From NCBI RefSeq assembly GCF_030406905.1, contig NZ_CP129137.1:7223501-7287500 (forward strand): a stretch of 64,000 nt of DNA, read 5' to 3'. The stretch comes from Streptomyces sp. HUAS CB01 (GTDB lineage: Bacteria; Actinomycetota; Actinomycetes; Streptomycetales; Streptomycetaceae). Below are positions 46,240 through 56,244 of this stretch, piece by piece. Within the stretch, counting starts at the first letter, position 1; every line of letters starts with the position of its first letter. The translations under genes and the position numbers were made by a program. The notes below the pieces were generated by a model that ran no database searches, had not been told where the DNA came from, and saw only the letters and a program-made list of their open reading frames with translations.

Positions 46240-49200
46240 ATGAGCGTCAGCGTGGCGGAGCGTGCGACCGCCGCCCGGAGCGGCCTCTCGGCCAGGGTGC
46301 CGGGCGCCTTCGCGATGTTCTTCGCCCTGCTCGGGGTGTACTGCGCGGTGATCGCGCTCATCGCCCCCCTGCGCCGAGTGCTGAGCCCTGTCTCCGCGTT
46401 CCTCGACCTGGTCGCCGTGCCCGTCAGCGCCAACCTGGCGTACGCCGTCTTCCTGCTCCTGCTGGCCGCCGCGATCGGTGCCCGCAAGAAGGCCGCCTGG
46501 TGGCTCGTCGTCGTCTACCTCTCCCTGCTCGTCCTCACCGACGTGCTCAGCCTGGCCCTGCTGCGGGACTGGTCCTGGATCCCCAACCTGGTCCTGTGCC
46601 TGCTCGCCCTCGGTGTGCTGTTCGCCGCCCGGGGCGAGTTCTACGCCCTGACCCGCCGCGGCGCACTGCGGCACGCCCTTCTCGTGCTCGTCCTCGGGCT
46701 CGCCCTGGCCGTCCTCGTCGGCTGGGGGCTCGTCGAGCTCTTCCCCAACGACCTGCCGCGCGAGCAGCGGCTGCTGTGGGCCGCCAACCGGGTCCTCGGC
46801 GGGCTCGTCTCCAACGCCCAGTTCGACGGCACCCCGCCCCGCGCCCTGTACTTCCTCCTCGGCCTCTTCGGCGCGCTCGCGCTGCTCAACTCCGCCCGGA
46901 CCCTGTTCCGCTCGCAGCGGATGGAGGCCGCCCTGCACGGGGACGAGGAGCCGCGCATCCGCGCCCTGCTCGGCGCCTACGGCTCCCAGGACTCCCTCGG
47001 CTACTTCGCCACCCGTCGCGACAAGGCCGTCGTCTTCTCACCCAACGGCAAGGCCGCCGTGACCTACCGCGTCGAGGCGGGCGTGGCCCTCGCCAGCGGG
47101 GACCCGGTCGGGGACACCGAGGCGTGGACCCCCGCGATCGAGGCCTGGCTGGACGTCGCCCGCCGCTACGCGTGGGCGCCCGCCGTGATGGGCGCGTCCG
47201 AGGACGGCGCCCGTGCCTACGCCCGCTCGGGCCTCGGCGCCATCCAGCTCGGGGACGAGGCGATCCTGCACGTCGACCGCTTCGATCTGAACGGCCGGGA
47301 CATGCGCGTCACCCGGCAGGCCGTCGGCCGGGTCCGCAGACTCGGGGCGACGACCCGCATCCGCCGTCACTCCGCCCTCGGCGCCGACGAGATGAAACAG
47401 ATCATCGACCGGGCGGATGCCTGGCGCGACACGGAGACCGAGCGCGGGTTCTCCATGGCCCTGGACCGCCTCGGCGACCCCGAGGACGGCGACTGCCTGC
47501 TGGTCGAGGCCCTCGACGCCGAGGGGAACCTCGTCGCCCTGCTCTCCTTCGTCCCCTGGGGACGCGACGGCATCTCCCTCGACGTGATGCGCCGGGACCG
47601 CGACCACGCGCCCAACGGGATCATGGAGTTCATGGTCGCGGAGCTGTGCGCGGAGGCCCCGCAGCTCGGCGTGCGCCTGATCTCCCTCAACTTCGCCGTC
47701 TTCCGGTCCGTGTTCGAGGAAGGCGCCAGGATCGGCGCGGGACCCGTCCTCCGGCTCTGGCGCAGGCTGCTGCTGTTCTTCTCCAGGTGGTGGCAGCTGG
47801 AGGCGCTGTACCGCTCGAACGTCAAGTACCGGCCCGCCTGGTACCCGCGCTTCCTCTGCTACGGCGACGCCGGAGCCCTCGCCCGTATCGGCCTCGCCTC
47901 CGCGATCGCCGAGGGATTCGTCTCCGTGCCCCGGCTGCGCAAACGCTGGGGCAACGGCCGGACGCGCGGGATCGTCGCCGGGCCGGTCGCGGGCACCAAG
48001 GACCTCCCGCCCCTCGACACGCTCGAACTCGCCGGGCCCGACACCGTACGGCCCATGGGGGAGCGCCGGATGCCCGAACAGGTGCGCATCCGCCACCGGA
48101 AGCTGGAGCGCCTGCGCGCACAGGGCGTCGACCCGTACCCGGTCGGGGTCGCCGCCCGAACCGACCCGCTGGCCGCCGTACGCGCCGCACACCCGGAGGT
48201 GCCGGCCGGGGCCCGCACCGGCGAACGGGCCACGGTCGCCGGGCGGGTCATGGCCGTGCGCGACTTCGGCGGGGTCCTCTTCGCCGTGCTGCGCGACTGG
48301 TCCGGGGACCTCCAGATCGCCCTGACCCGCGACGGGTCCGGCCCCGCCGTGCTCACCGCGTTCTCCGCTGACGTCGACCTCGGGGACCACGTCACCGCCA
48401 CCGGCGAGATCGGCGCCAGCGACCGCGGCGAGCTCACCGTCTTCGCCGACGCCTGGCAGCTCACCGCCAAGTGCCTGCGCCCGCTGCCGGACAAGCGCCG
48501 CGGACTGGCCGACCCCGAGGCACGGGTGCGCCGCCGCTATCTCGACCTGGTCACCAGCCCGGACGCCCGGAGCGTGGTGCGGGCCCGGTCCACCGCGGTC
48601 CAGGCGCTGCGGCAGGGGCTGCTCGACCGCGGCTACCTCGAGGTCGAGACACCGATGCTCCAGCAGATCCACGGCGGCGCCAACGCCCGCCCGTTCACGA
48701 CCCACATCAACGCCTACGACATGGACCTGTACCTGCGGATCGCACCCGAACTGTTCCTCAAGAGGCTGTGCGTGGGCGGCATGGAGAAGGTCTTCGAGAT
48801 GGGCCGGACCTTCCGCAACGAGGGCGTGTCCTACAAGCACAACCCCGAGTTCACGATGCTGGAGGCGTACCAGGCGTTCGCCGACTACGACGTGATGCTC
48901 GACCTGACCCGCGAGCTCATCCAGGGCGCCGCCACCGCCGCGTTCGGCGCTCCCGTCGCCCACAAGAAGGGCCCCGACGGGGGGCTCGTCGTCCACGACA
49001 TCTCCGGCGCCTGGCCGGTCAAGTCCCTGTACGGAGCGGTGTCCGAGGCGCTCGGGGAGGAGGTCGACGCGGACACCGACGAGGAGCGGCTGCGAAGGCT
49101 CTGCGACCTGGCGGGAGTACCCCACGGCCCCGACGACACCCGCGGCGACGTGGTGCTGGAGATGTACGAACGGCTGGTGGAGGAGAAGACCAAGCTGCCC

Positions 49201-49551
49201 ACCTTCTACAAGGACTTCCCCACCGAGGTGTCCCCGCTGACCCGCCAGCACCGCCGTGACCCGCGTCTCGCGGAGCGCTGGGACCTCGTCGCCTTCGGCA
49301 CCGAACTGGGCACGGCCTACTCGGAGTTGACCGACCCGGTGGAACAGCGGCGACGGCTCACGGCGCAGTCCCTGCTCGCGGCCGGTGGCGACCCCGAGGC
49401 CATGGAGCTCGACGAGGACTTCCTCGACGCCCTGGAGTACGCGATGCCCCCGACCGGAGGGCTCGGCATCGGCGTGGACCGGCTGGTGATGTTCCTGACG
49501 GGGCTGACCATCCGCGAGACCCTGCCGTTCCCCCTGGTGCGCCGGCACTGA
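46240..49551 (+). CDS. lysX: bifunctional lysylphosphatidylglycerol synthetase / lysyl-tRNA synthetase
   Basis: The 1103-aa fusion has an N-terminal MprF-like membrane part (about 1-240, six or more helices) and a DUF2156/GNAT-like lysyl transferase (about 265-560; [26 protein letters not shown]). A complete LysRS follows: an OB fold ([14 protein letters not shown] near 665), motif 2 [20 protein letters not shown] near 850, and motif 3 [13 protein letters not shown] near 1072. It charges tRNA-Lys and moves Lys to phosphatidylglycerol, which reduces sensitivity to cationic peptides, as in mycobacterial LysX. The start is chosen at the TAGAGT-linked ATG. Confidence 0.95.
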   Translation: MSVSVAERATAARSGLSARVPGAFAMFFALLGVYCAVIALIAPLRRVLSPVSAFLDLVAVPVSANLAYAVFLLLLAAAIGARKKAAWWLVVVYLSLLVLTDVLSLALLRDWSWIPNLVLCLLALGVLFAARGEFYALTRRGALRHALLVLVLGLALAVLVGWGLVELFPNDLPREQRLLWAANRVLGGLVSNAQFDGTPPRALYFLLGLFGALALLNSARTLFRSQRMEAALHGDEEPRIRALLGAYGSQDSLGYFATRRDKAVVFSPNGKAAVTYRVEAGVALASGDPVGDTEAWTPAIEAWLDVARRYAWAPAVMGASEDGARAYARSGLGAIQLGDEAILHVDRFDLNGRDMRVTRQAVGRVRRLGATTRIRRHSALGADEMKQIIDRADAWRDTETERGFSMALDRLGDPEDGDCLLVEALDAEGNLVALLSFVPWGRDGISLDVMRRDRDHAPNGIMEFMVAELCAEAPQLGVRLISLNFAVFRSVFEEGARIGAGPVLRLWRRLLLFFSRWWQLEALYRSNVKYRPAWYPRFLCYGDAGALARIGLASAIAEGFVSVPRLRKRWGNGRTRGIVAGPVAGTKDLPPLDTLELAGPDTVRPMGERRMPEQVRIRHRKLERLRAQGVDPYPVGVAARTDPLAAVRAAHPEVPAGARTGERATVAGRVMAVRDFGGVLFAVLRDWSGDLQIALTRDGSGPAVLTAFSADVDLGDHVTATGEIGASDRGELTVFADAWQLTAKCLRPLPDKRRGLADPEARVRRRYLDLVTSPDARSVVRARSTAVQALRQGLLDRGYLEVETPMLQQIHGGANARPFTTHINAYDMDLYLRIAPELFLKRLCVGGMEKVFEMGRTFRNEGVSYKHNPEFTMLEAYQAFADYDVMLDLTRELIQGAATAAFGAPVAHKKGPDGGLVVHDISGAWPVKSLYGAVSEALGEEVDADTDEERLRRLCDLAGVPHGPDDTRGDVVLEMYERLVEEKTKLPTFYKDFPTEVSPLTRQHRRDPRLAERWDLVAFGTELGTAYSELTDPVEQRRRLTAQSLLAAGGDPEAMELDEDFLDALEYAMPPTGGLGIGVDRLVMFLTGLTIRETLPFPLVRRH

Positions 49552-49767
49552 ACGGCCGCCGAGCCGCTGAAGTCCCCGGGCGTGGCCGGGTTCCGGCGGG
49601 CGCCGACCGGGTTCACCGCCCGACCGCCTCTCCGTGGGATCCGCCTCGTCCCGTGTACGGCCGTCGGCGCCGCCCGGCCAGCCGGGACGGCGGCGTGCCC
49701 GGACGGCCGGATCACGCCCGGCGCCGGACGGACCGCTCGCGGCGGGCCGTCCGGCGGGGGAGGGGCG

Positions 49768-50430
49768 TCAGCGCGTGGCGACCATGCGGGCGAAGACGAC
49801 GACGTTCCCGTCGTAGCCGGTGCCGCGCGAGTAGCCGCCGCCACAGGTGATCACCCGCAGCTCGGGGCTGCCGGTGTCGCCGTAGACCCGGGCGCCCGGG
49901 AAGCTGTTCTTCGAGAACACCTCGACGCCGTACACCTCGAAGACCGCCACACGGCCGTCGTAGCGGGTCACCTCGACGTGCTGGCCCTTCTGCATCGAGC
50001 CGAGCCCGTAGAACACTGCGGGCCCGCCGGCGTTGTCGACATGGCCGACGACCACCGCGGTGCCCTGCTGGCCGGGGGCGATGCCGTTCTGGTACCAGCC
50101 CGCGAGGTTGGGGTCCTGCGCCGGCGGGGCCTCGATCCAGCCGTTGGCGTCGAGCCCCACGTCCACGATGGGCGCGTCGACACCGACGGCGCGGATGGCG
50201 ATCCGCGAGGCCGGGGCGTACGGCAGCGGCTCGACGGTGCCGGGCAGAGGAATGGAGTCCTGGTTGGCGCGGACGTCGTCCAGAGCGGCCGCCACGGCGG
50301 GCTGCGGCGGCCCCATACCCACGTCGACGCCGTTCCGCACCAGGGCGAGTCCTGTGAGCATGACAAGGGCCAGTACGCCCCACGGGGAGCGTCTCCTCGA
50401 ATCCGACCCTGTGAACTCCTGCCGGCGCAT
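49768..50430 (-). CDS. class F sortase
   Basis: The 220-aa membrane-anchored transpeptidase has a basic N-terminus and a membrane helix (WGVLALVMLTGLALV). The extracellular sortase domain (about 70-220) has the catalytic His in VVVGHVDN (near 137) and Cys in LRVITCGGGY (near 197), with an Arg shortly after. Class F sortases are the predicted housekeeping-like type in actinomycetes. Neither neighbour has an obvious LPXTG. It is divergent from the repeat-containing secreted protein gene. Confidence 0.93.
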   Translation of the reverse strand: MRRQEFTGSDSRRRSPWGVLALVMLTGLALVRNGVDVGMGPPQPAVAAALDDVRANQDSIPLPGTVEPLPYAPASRIAIRAVGVDAPIVDVGLDANGWIEAPPAQDPNLAGWYQNGIAPGQQGTAVVVGHVDNAGGPAVFYGLGSMQKGQHVEVTRYDGRVAVFEVYGVEVFSKNSFPGARVYGDTGSPELRVITCGGGYSRGTGYDGNVVVFARMVATR

Positions 50431-50741
50431 GGTTCTCCCATCTCATCGTCTGCCCGCACGCTAAGCAGGTGGGGGAGAAGCCGCGACCTGAGAGGGGCGA
50501 ACGGGTGGTACGGCCAGTCGGGGTGACCCATACGAGTAGACAGTCGGGCAAATTCTCTGACGGTCCGTGACCTGCGGCTCCGTCAGATGCGGGCTGCTCG
50601 CCACGGCGTGTCGCTCACCGGGGTGGCCGAGTCCCGAAATGCGACGGATGTGCAACGCGGTGAGGGTTCGTTCATGGAGGGCGTTCTCGTCGAAATCTCC
50701 GGAGCACCGTTCCGGGGCGCACCTCCGATGGAGGTTCAACC
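50431..50741. other. divergent promoter region, sortase / repeat protein
   Basis: The 311-bp gap holds a perfect 8-bp inverted repeat, TCTGACGG ... CCGTCAGA (50556-50587), with a 16-nt spacer. It could be an operator or hairpin. No gene is supported. Confidence 0.45.
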
Positions 50742-51854
50742 ATGCGTGCTTCACGCGCTGTCGCGGTGGCGATCACCGCGTGTGCGGCCATGGGCGCCAC
50801 TTCTCCCGTGGTCGCCGCCACCGCCACCGGAGGTGGCAACGGTCCGGCCAACGTCCGTCTCTCCCCGTCCGAGGTCCACCAGGGCTCGATCATCACGATC
50901 CTGGTCGACGGCTGCCACCGCGGCGGCACGGTGTCGTCCAACGCCTTCCCCGCCGCCAACCTCAGCGCCGACCGCGGCGGGTTCTACGGCCCGAGCGGCA
51001 AGCGGGCGGGAGAAGAGGGCAACCCGGACGCGAATGCCAACGGCAACGGGAACGGGAACGGGAACGGCAACGGGAACGCGAACGCGAACGGCTTCGGTCA
51101 GGACCAGGGCGGGGGCGGCAACGGCTTCGGTCAGAGCCAGAACCAGAACCAGAACGGGAACGGCAACGGCAACGGCCAGGACCAGGGTGGGAACAACAAC
51201 GGCCGCCATGACCAGGGTGGGAACAACAACGGCCGCCATGATCAGGGTGGGAACAACAACGGCCGTAACGATCAGGGCGGGAACAACAACGGCCGCAATG
51301 ACCAGGGTGGGAACAACAACGGCCGCAATGACCAGGGTGGGAACAACAACGGCCGCAACGATCAGGGCGGGAACAACAACGGCCGCAATGACCAGGGCGG
51401 CAACAACAACGGCCGCAATGACCAGGGCGGCAACAACAACGGCCGTGGCAACGAGGGCCGCAACGACAACCGCGGCAACAACAACGGTCGCGGCAACGAA
51501 GGCCGCAACGACAACCGTCGCAACGACAACCACAACGACAACCGTCGCAACGACCGGGACCGTTTCGACAACTTCCGGGGCGGGGAGGGCGTCGCCGTCG
51601 CCACGGCCCGCATCTTCGACCGTGCCACCCCGGGGCAGTACAACCTGGCCGTCCGGTGCCACGACAGCAACCGGATCGCGACGCGGACCTTCATCGTGCT
51701 CTCGGGTCGCGGCGCCCAGGGTGGTCTCGGTGGTTCGCAGGGACCTTCCGGTACCGAGATGGCCGTGGGCGGCGGTCTCGTCGCCACGGCGGCCGTCGGT
51801 GGCGCCCTCTACCTCCTCCGGCGCCGCCGGAGCATCAGCGGCGGAGAGGCCTGA
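50742..51854 (+). CDS. secreted repeat protein with C-terminal membrane anchor
   Basis: The 370-aa protein has a signal peptide (MRASRAVAVAITACAAMGAT, cleavage near VVAAT). An N-terminal beta domain (VRLSPSEVHQGSIITILVDG, one Cys near 58) and a C-terminal half (ATARIFDRATPGQYNLAVRC) together resemble one Ig-like fold split by an insert. The insert (about residues 92-270) is Asn/Gly/Gln/Arg-rich with nine DQGGNNNGRN-type units. A helix (AVGGGLVATAAVGGALYLL) then RRRR ends the chain, a sortase-like anchor without a recognisable LPXTG. Confidence 0.82.
   Translation: MRASRAVAVAITACAAMGATSPVVAATATGGGNGPANVRLSPSEVHQGSIITILVDGCHRGGTVSSNAFPAANLSADRGGFYGPSGKRAGEEGNPDANANGNGNGNGNGNGNANANGFGQDQGGGGNGFGQSQNQNQNGNGNGNGQDQGGNNNGRHDQGGNNNGRHDQGGNNNGRNDQGGNNNGRNDQGGNNNGRNDQGGNNNGRNDQGGNNNGRNDQGGNNNGRNDQGGNNNGRGNEGRNDNRGNNNGRGNEGRNDNRRNDNHNDNRRNDRDRFDNFRGGEGVAVATARIFDRATPGQYNLAVRCHDSNRIATRTFIVLSGRGAQGGLGGSQGPSGTEMAVGGGLVATAAVGGALYLLRRRRSISGGEA
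51180..51449 (+). repeat. nine 30-bp coding repeats (DQGGNNNGRN)
   Basis: Nine consecutive 30-bp units (GACCAGGGTGGGAACAACAA...) encode DQGGNNNGR followed by H, H, N (six times) and G. Differences are almost all synonymous, so the array is young or kept uniform by recombination. Confidence 0.95.
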
Positions 51855-51879
51855 CCGGCCGAACCTCCCGGTCGGCCTT

Positions 51880-51930
51880 CACCGCCCGTCGCCCCGAGTC
51901 CTGAACCAGGACTCGGGGCGACGGGCGGTG
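51880..51930. terminator. strong bidirectional hairpin
   Basis: A perfect 23-bp stem closes a 5-nt GAACC loop (arms 51880-51902 and 51908-51930). It separates the convergent secreted-protein genes. Confidence 0.9.
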
Positions 51931-51966
51931 CGGGCACGAAAGGCGAGGAGGCCGCAACCGGGAAGG

Positions 51967-52527
51967 TCAGTGCAGCCGGCTGCCCGAGCGGCGGCGCACC
52001 ACGTAGACGATGCCACCGGACGCCGCCAGGACGAGCACGGCACCCGCCGCGATCTCCACGGCGTTCATGCCGCCGATGCTGCCGCCCAGACCGCCCTTGA
52101 CGCCCTGGGGCTGGGGCTGGGGCGCGGCCGTGCTGGTGGAGCGGATGGTCGGTGTGGCCGCCGCGCCACTGCCGCCGGAGATGGTCAGGTCCGTGGTGCC
52201 GGTCTGGTTGTTGCACGTGAACTGGACCGAGTACACGGCGCCGCGCCGCGCGTCCAGGTCGACCCTCGCCGTGCCGGTCTGGCGCGGCGGGATGGTCACG
52301 GTGTCGAACACTCCCGACGAGGCCGTGGCCGTGGTGCTGCAGCCGGACACGCCCAGCGTGACCGTGCCGCCGGGGGCGACGGTCGAGGGGGTGACGGCGA
52401 ACGAGAACGGCTGCTTGCGGACGCTGCCGCCGGCGCCGTCGGCGGTGTCAGCCGCCGCCGTGGGAAGGGTCAGAGCGAGGGCGGCCGCTCCCATGAGAGC
52501 GGCGGACGCGACGGGTATCGCGCGCAT
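51967..52527 (-). CDS. secreted protein with C-terminal membrane anchor
   Basis: The 186-aa protein starts MRAIPVASAALMGAAALALT (GGAGG upstream), with cleavage near AAADT. The mature domain has VTPSTVAPGGTVTLGVSGCS and FTCNNQTGTTDLTISGG, with two Cys that could pair. A short Thr/Pro/Gln linker follows, then a helix (AVEIAAGAVLVLAASGGIVY) and RRRSGSRLH. Its architecture matches the convergent gene at 50742, so the two probably share an Ig-like domain and anchoring. It may be handled by the nearby sortase, but no sorting motif is clear. Confidence 0.82.
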   Translation of the reverse strand: MRAIPVASAALMGAAALALTLPTAAADTADGAGGSVRKQPFSFAVTPSTVAPGGTVTLGVSGCSTTATASSGVFDTVTIPPRQTGTARVDLDARRGAVYSVQFTCNNQTGTTDLTISGGSGAAATPTIRSTSTAAPQPQPQGVKGGLGGSIGGMNAVEIAAGAVLVLAASGGIVYVVRRRSGSRLH

Positions 52528-52718
52528 GGCAATCCTCCGTGTCCCCGAGGAGCAGTTGCGGAAGGGTTTTCCACAAGGGCAGGGAATGCACCTCGATGAC
52601 CGAAACGCTAGAAGTGCGGATTCACCCCCGCGATCGCAGACGGACGAATGGGGCACGCTTGTCCCCCGGGTGGCGCACCGGCGGTCTCCCCGGCTTGCGC
52701 CGCCCGGAGATGTCGTGT

Positions 52719-53483
52719 TCAGCCGAGGACGTGCGGGAAGAGTTCCGTGAAGGGCCCTGGGGTGGCCGAGACGCCGCGCCCGAACGGCGCGTCGAAATCC
52801 CAGATCAGGAAGAGCAGGAAGGCGATCAGCGCACTGAAGAGGCCGGCCAGCAGCAACTCCCGGAAGGTCCGGCGGATCTGCAGCGTGAAGATCAGGCCGA
52901 CGGTGACCACCGCGCCCGTGACCAGGCCGAACCACACCACCCCGGGCATCGTCGCCTCGGCGCCCTGTCCCCGGGCCCCCCGGGCGTCGTCGACCGCCGC
53001 CACCTGGTCGACGAGCGGCTGGTACGCCTGCCCCTCGTGGTCGTTCTTCGGCACGTAGTCCGTCACGTCCCTGCGCATCTGTTCGAGCAGCCGGGTCCCT
53101 TCCCCGGTCAGCTCGCCCTTCTCGACCATGTGGCGCCACTCGGTGTTTACGACGTGCGCGACGTACGCGTCCACGCTGTCGCGGATCCGGGTGCGCGCCT
53201 CGGCCGGATAGACCTCGGCGCGCGCTCTCACCTCGTGGAGTGCCTGGGCCTCGTGACGTACCGAGTCCTCCGCCGCGCCACGGGCCTCCCAGACGCCCGC
53301 GATGGCCAGGCCCAGCACGATCGCGTAGACCACGCCGATCATCATCGTCATGTACTCGATGACGTCGGGCGTCTCCGACGGGTCGTCGTCGTCGCCGACC
53401 CGTCGTTGGTTGATGACGGTGATGGCGAGGACGACCGCACACGCCGCGGCCATGGCGAGGGACAGTACGACCCACTCCGACAA
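52719..53483 (-). CDS. DUF4239 family membrane protein
   Basis: The 254-aa protein has helices at residues 4-24, 44-66, 180-200 and 210-230. A charged, helical cytoplasmic or external section lies between helices 2 and 3 (HEAQALHEVRARAEVYPAEA). This layout, with DDDDPSETPDVIEYMTMMIG, matches DUF4239 (bestrophin-like) proteins. The function is unknown. It is 15 bp downstream of the polyproline protein gene, probably in one transcript. Confidence 0.85.
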   Translation of the reverse strand: MSEWVVLSLAMAAACAVVLAITVINQRRVGDDDDPSETPDVIEYMTMMIGVVYAIVLGLAIAGVWEARGAAEDSVRHEAQALHEVRARAEVYPAEARTRIRDSVDAYVAHVVNTEWRHMVEKGELTGEGTRLLEQMRRDVTDYVPKNDHEGQAYQPLVDQVAAVDDARGARGQGAEATMPGVVWFGLVTGAVVTVGLIFTLQIRRTFRELLLAGLFSALIAFLLFLIWDFDAPFGRGVSATPGPFTELFPHVLG

Positions 53484-53498
53484 GTGAACCTCCGGGAG

Positions 53499-54041
53499 CT
53501 AGCGGGATCGGGGACGCAGGAAGGCCGCGGCGAGCACGGCGGGCGCGGTCACCAGGAGCGTGAGCGAGACCAGGGAGGGTCCGCCCCGTGGTTCCTCGCG
53601 CTGGGGCGTGCGGTAGTGGGGGAGCGCGACCGGGGTGGGCCGCGGTGGTGCGGGGCGCGCCCTCGGGGACGGCGGTGGCGGTGGCGGTGGCGGCGCCGGG
53701 TCGATGCGGAGCGGCGCGGGCGGAGGCGGTGGTGGCGGAGGGGGTGGTGGCGGAGGTGGCGGAGGGGGTGGGGGTGGAGGCGGAGGTGGAGGCGGTGGAG
53801 GCGGCTCCGGCGGCGGGGGCGGCGGGGGCGGCGGAGGTTCGGGGACGGGAACCGGGCCCGCCGTGCAGTGGGCGCCGCCGGCGATCGCCACGGAGGAGTC
53901 CGGCCCGTTCGGCCCACCGGGGCCGATCGAGGCGTACGAGCAGGAGTCGGCGGCGGCGGGCAGCGGGGCCGTCAGCAGCCAGGTGAGTGCGGCGGCCGAC
54001 AGCAGCCGCGCGACGAGCGATCCGTACACGCCGGGGAGCAT
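53499..54041 (-). CDS. polyproline membrane protein
   Basis: From ATG 54041 (180 aa) the protein has a signal-like helix (LVARLLSAAALTWLLTAPLP) and a small domain (DSCSYASIGPGGPNGPDSSV) with two Cys. More than 40 Pro with only isolated Glu follow (about residues 70-110). After RIDP come further Pro blocks and a C-terminal helix (VSLTLLVTAPAVLAAAFLRP). The start is uncertain; the frame is open to 54155 and no Shine-Dalgarno is clear. A cell-wall-spanning rod is a reasonable guess. Translation would need EF-P. Confidence 0.65.
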   Translation of the reverse strand: MLPGVYGSLVARLLSAAALTWLLTAPLPAAADSCSYASIGPGGPNGPDSSVAIAGGAHCTAGPVPVPEPPPPPPPPPPEPPPPPPPPPPPPPPPPPPPPPPPPPPPPPAPLRIDPAPPPPPPPPSPRARPAPPRPTPVALPHYRTPQREEPRGGPSLVSLTLLVTAPAVLAAAFLRPRSR

Positions 54042-54235
54042 GATCCACGAAAGGGCCGGCCACGCCCGCACGGAGGGGGATTCGCCTGATGGAGGGGATG
54101 TCGGGGGATCGTGTTTGGGATGCCGCGGAGATTTTTTCCGCCCCCCGTTGAACACACCCCGCCTCCCCGCGCGTACCTAGGGCCATGAACGGCGCACGAA
54201 GGCGCCACAACGGACACCGGGCTACTGGAGTTGAC

Positions 54236-55204
54236 ATGAAGACCTGGCGGAACGCCTCGCTCGCGGTGACTGCGGCGGCCGTACTCGCGCTGACGACGGC
54301 GTGCGGTCAGGAGACGGAACCGCAGCCGAACGGCCAGGCCGTCGGTGCGGTCAACCCCGCCGGACAACCGGCCGCCAACAGCGGCTACGGATCCGGTTAC
54401 GGTGCCGGTGCGGGTGCCGGTGCGGCGGACGCCAAGCCGAGGACGGCGGGCCAACTCGCCGTGTGGGAGAGCAAGAAGCTCGGCAAGGTGCTCACCGACA
54501 GCGAGGGCCTGACCCTGTACCGCTTCGACAAGGACTCCGTCGACCCGGTGACGTCGAACTGCAACGGCGACTGCGCCAAGGCCTGGCCGGTGGTGGCCGC
54601 GGGAGATGTGACGCCGGCGCCCGGCACCGACGCCTCGCTGATCGGTTCGGTCACCCGTGCCGACGGCACGAAGCAGCTCACCGTCGGCGGCTGGCCGATG
54701 TACCGCTACGCGAAGGACACCAAGCCCGGCGACGCCAACGGCCAGGGAGTGGGCGGCACCTGGTTCGCCTCGGCGCCCGACGGAAAGAAGGCAGCGCTCG
54801 GCGGAAGCGGCGGCGAGGAGGCCGGCGGCGAGTCCGCGGACCTCGCCGGCCTTTCCGTCCGCAAGGACCCGAAGCTCGGCGAGATCGTCGTCGACAAAAA
54901 CGGAATGACTGTCTACCGCTTCATGAAGGACTCGGCCTGGCCGATGAAGACCGCGTGCACGGGCGCGTGCCTGGAGAAGTGGCCGGTCGTGGCTCCCGTC
55001 GACAAGAACGACACCGAAGGCATTCTGAAGAAGGGCTTCGTCACGTTCGACCGCCCCGACGGAATCAAGCAGCAGACGATCGACTGCTGGCCGATCTACA
55101 CCTTCGCGGGCGACAAGAAGCCCGGGGACACCAACGGTCAGGGAGTGGGCGGTACCTGGTTCGCCGTGTCGCCCCAGGGCAAGCCGGTCGGAGCGCCCAA
55201 GTAG
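54236..55204 (+). CDS. SCO0930 family lipoprotein
   Basis: The 322-aa lipoprotein has lipobox LALTTAC (Cys near 23) and a Gly-rich linker. Two tandem copies of the Lipoprotein_15-type repeat follow (about 85-175 and 205-310). Each has TLYRFDKD or TVYRFMKD, a CNGDCAKAWPVV or CTGACLEKWPVV motif, and GGTWFA. The paired Cys suggest metal, haem or redox binding. GGAG precedes ATG 54236. It is followed by the methyltransferase and rmdA-like genes, the same order I recall in S. coelicolor. Confidence 0.88.
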   Translation: MKTWRNASLAVTAAAVLALTTACGQETEPQPNGQAVGAVNPAGQPAANSGYGSGYGAGAGAGAADAKPRTAGQLAVWESKKLGKVLTDSEGLTLYRFDKDSVDPVTSNCNGDCAKAWPVVAAGDVTPAPGTDASLIGSVTRADGTKQLTVGGWPMYRYAKDTKPGDANGQGVGGTWFASAPDGKKAALGGSGGEEAGGESADLAGLSVRKDPKLGEIVVDKNGMTVYRFMKDSAWPMKTACTGACLEKWPVVAPVDKNDTEGILKKGFVTFDRPDGIKQQTIDCWPIYTFAGDKKPGDTNGQGVGGTWFAVSPQGKPVGAPK

Positions 55205-55431
55205 GTCCCCACGCAGCGCCTCCGGCCACCGGCCCGCCGTCACGCCCCCCGCGTGCGGCGGGCCGGCTGTTTGCGGTGGTTCCGGCCAGCACGTGCCGGT
55301 GGCGTGTGACCAAGAACGGACCGTTAATTTCCGTTTCTGCTCGCTCTCTTGGCGGGCGATCAGTAGCCTCGGCTCGAACACCGGCCGCGAGAACGGCCGT
55401 TAATCCCCGTGGCGACTTGTTGGAGACATCA

Positions 55432-56244
55432 ATGGAGCGTCCCGCCTGGGCCCCGCCGGGCATCGACATCTCGGTGCCGAGCGTGTCCCGCATTTACGAC
55501 TACTACCTGGGCGGCTCGCACAACTTCGAGGTCGATCGTGAAGCCGCCCGGAAAGCGATGCAGTTCCTGCCCGGCCTCCCCAAGATCATGCAGGCGAACC
55601 GGGCCTTCATGCGCCGCGCCGTACGTTACGCCGTGAGCGAGGGCGTCAACCAGTTCCTGGACATCGGCTCCGGCATACCGACGTTCGGCAACGCCCACGA
55701 GGTCGCGCAGAAGGCCGACCCGGGGGCGCGGGTCGTGTACGTCGACCACGACCCGGTCGCCGTCGCCCACAGCCAGGCCGTGCTCGAGGGGAACGACGGG
55801 GCGGGGATCGTGCAGGCGGATCTGCGCAAGCCGGCCGACATCCTCGCGGACCTCGAGACCACCCGGCTCCTGGACCTCGAACGGCCCGTGGCGCTGCTGC
55901 TCGTCGCCGTGCTCCACTTCCTGGAGGACTCCGACGACCCCCAGCGGTCCGTCGCCGAGCTGCGCGACGCGCTGGCGCCCGGCAGCCTCGTCATCGTCAC
56001 CCACGCCTCGTACGAGGGCATCCCGCTGCCCAAGGAGCAGGCCGGCGGTGCCGTCGGCGTCTACAAGGACATCCGCAACCCGCTCGTGATGCGGTCACGG
56101 GAGGAGATCGCCCGGTTCTTCGACGGGTTCGAGATGGTCGAGCCCGGACTGGTGTCGATGCCGGACTGGCGGCCCGAGACACCCCTCGGGCAGGAGGATC
56201 CATACGCGTTCTCCGGGTTCGCAGGGGTGGGGCGCAAGGCGTGA
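55432..56244 (+). CDS. SAM-dependent methyltransferase (PF04672/DUF574 type)
   Basis: The 270-aa protein starts MERPAWAPPGIDISVPSVSR, followed by IYDYYLGGSHNFEVDREAAR, the signature of the Streptomyces DUF574 methyltransferases. SAM-binding motif I is FLDIGSGIPTFGNAHEVAQ (near 76), then VVYVDHDPVAVAHSQAVLEG. The substrate is unknown. GGAG precedes ATG. The stop overlaps the following GGDEF-EAL gene by 4 nt, so the two are translated together. Confidence 0.9.
   Translation: MERPAWAPPGIDISVPSVSRIYDYYLGGSHNFEVDREAARKAMQFLPGLPKIMQANRAFMRRAVRYAVSEGVNQFLDIGSGIPTFGNAHEVAQKADPGARVVYVDHDPVAVAHSQAVLEGNDGAGIVQADLRKPADILADLETTRLLDLERPVALLLVAVLHFLEDSDDPQRSVAELRDALAPGSLVIVTHASYEGIPLPKEQAGGAVGVYKDIRNPLVMRSREEIARFFDGFEMVEPGLVSMPDWRPETPLGQEDPYAFSGFAGVGRKA

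Noticed and set aside
47038..49548. An 836-codon minus-strand frame opposite lysX
   Set aside because: It is the antisense shadow of an unmistakable lysX coding sequence in GC-rich DNA; its protein is rich in Val/Gly/His/Arg with no motifs.
51180..51449. CRISPR array
   Set aside because: Repeats are contiguous, in frame and without spacers; they encode DQGGNNNGRN units.
53635..54180. Plus-strand poly-glycine frame
   Set aside because: It is the reverse of the proline codons of the minus-strand gene, which has a signal-like helix and a C-terminal helix as independent support.
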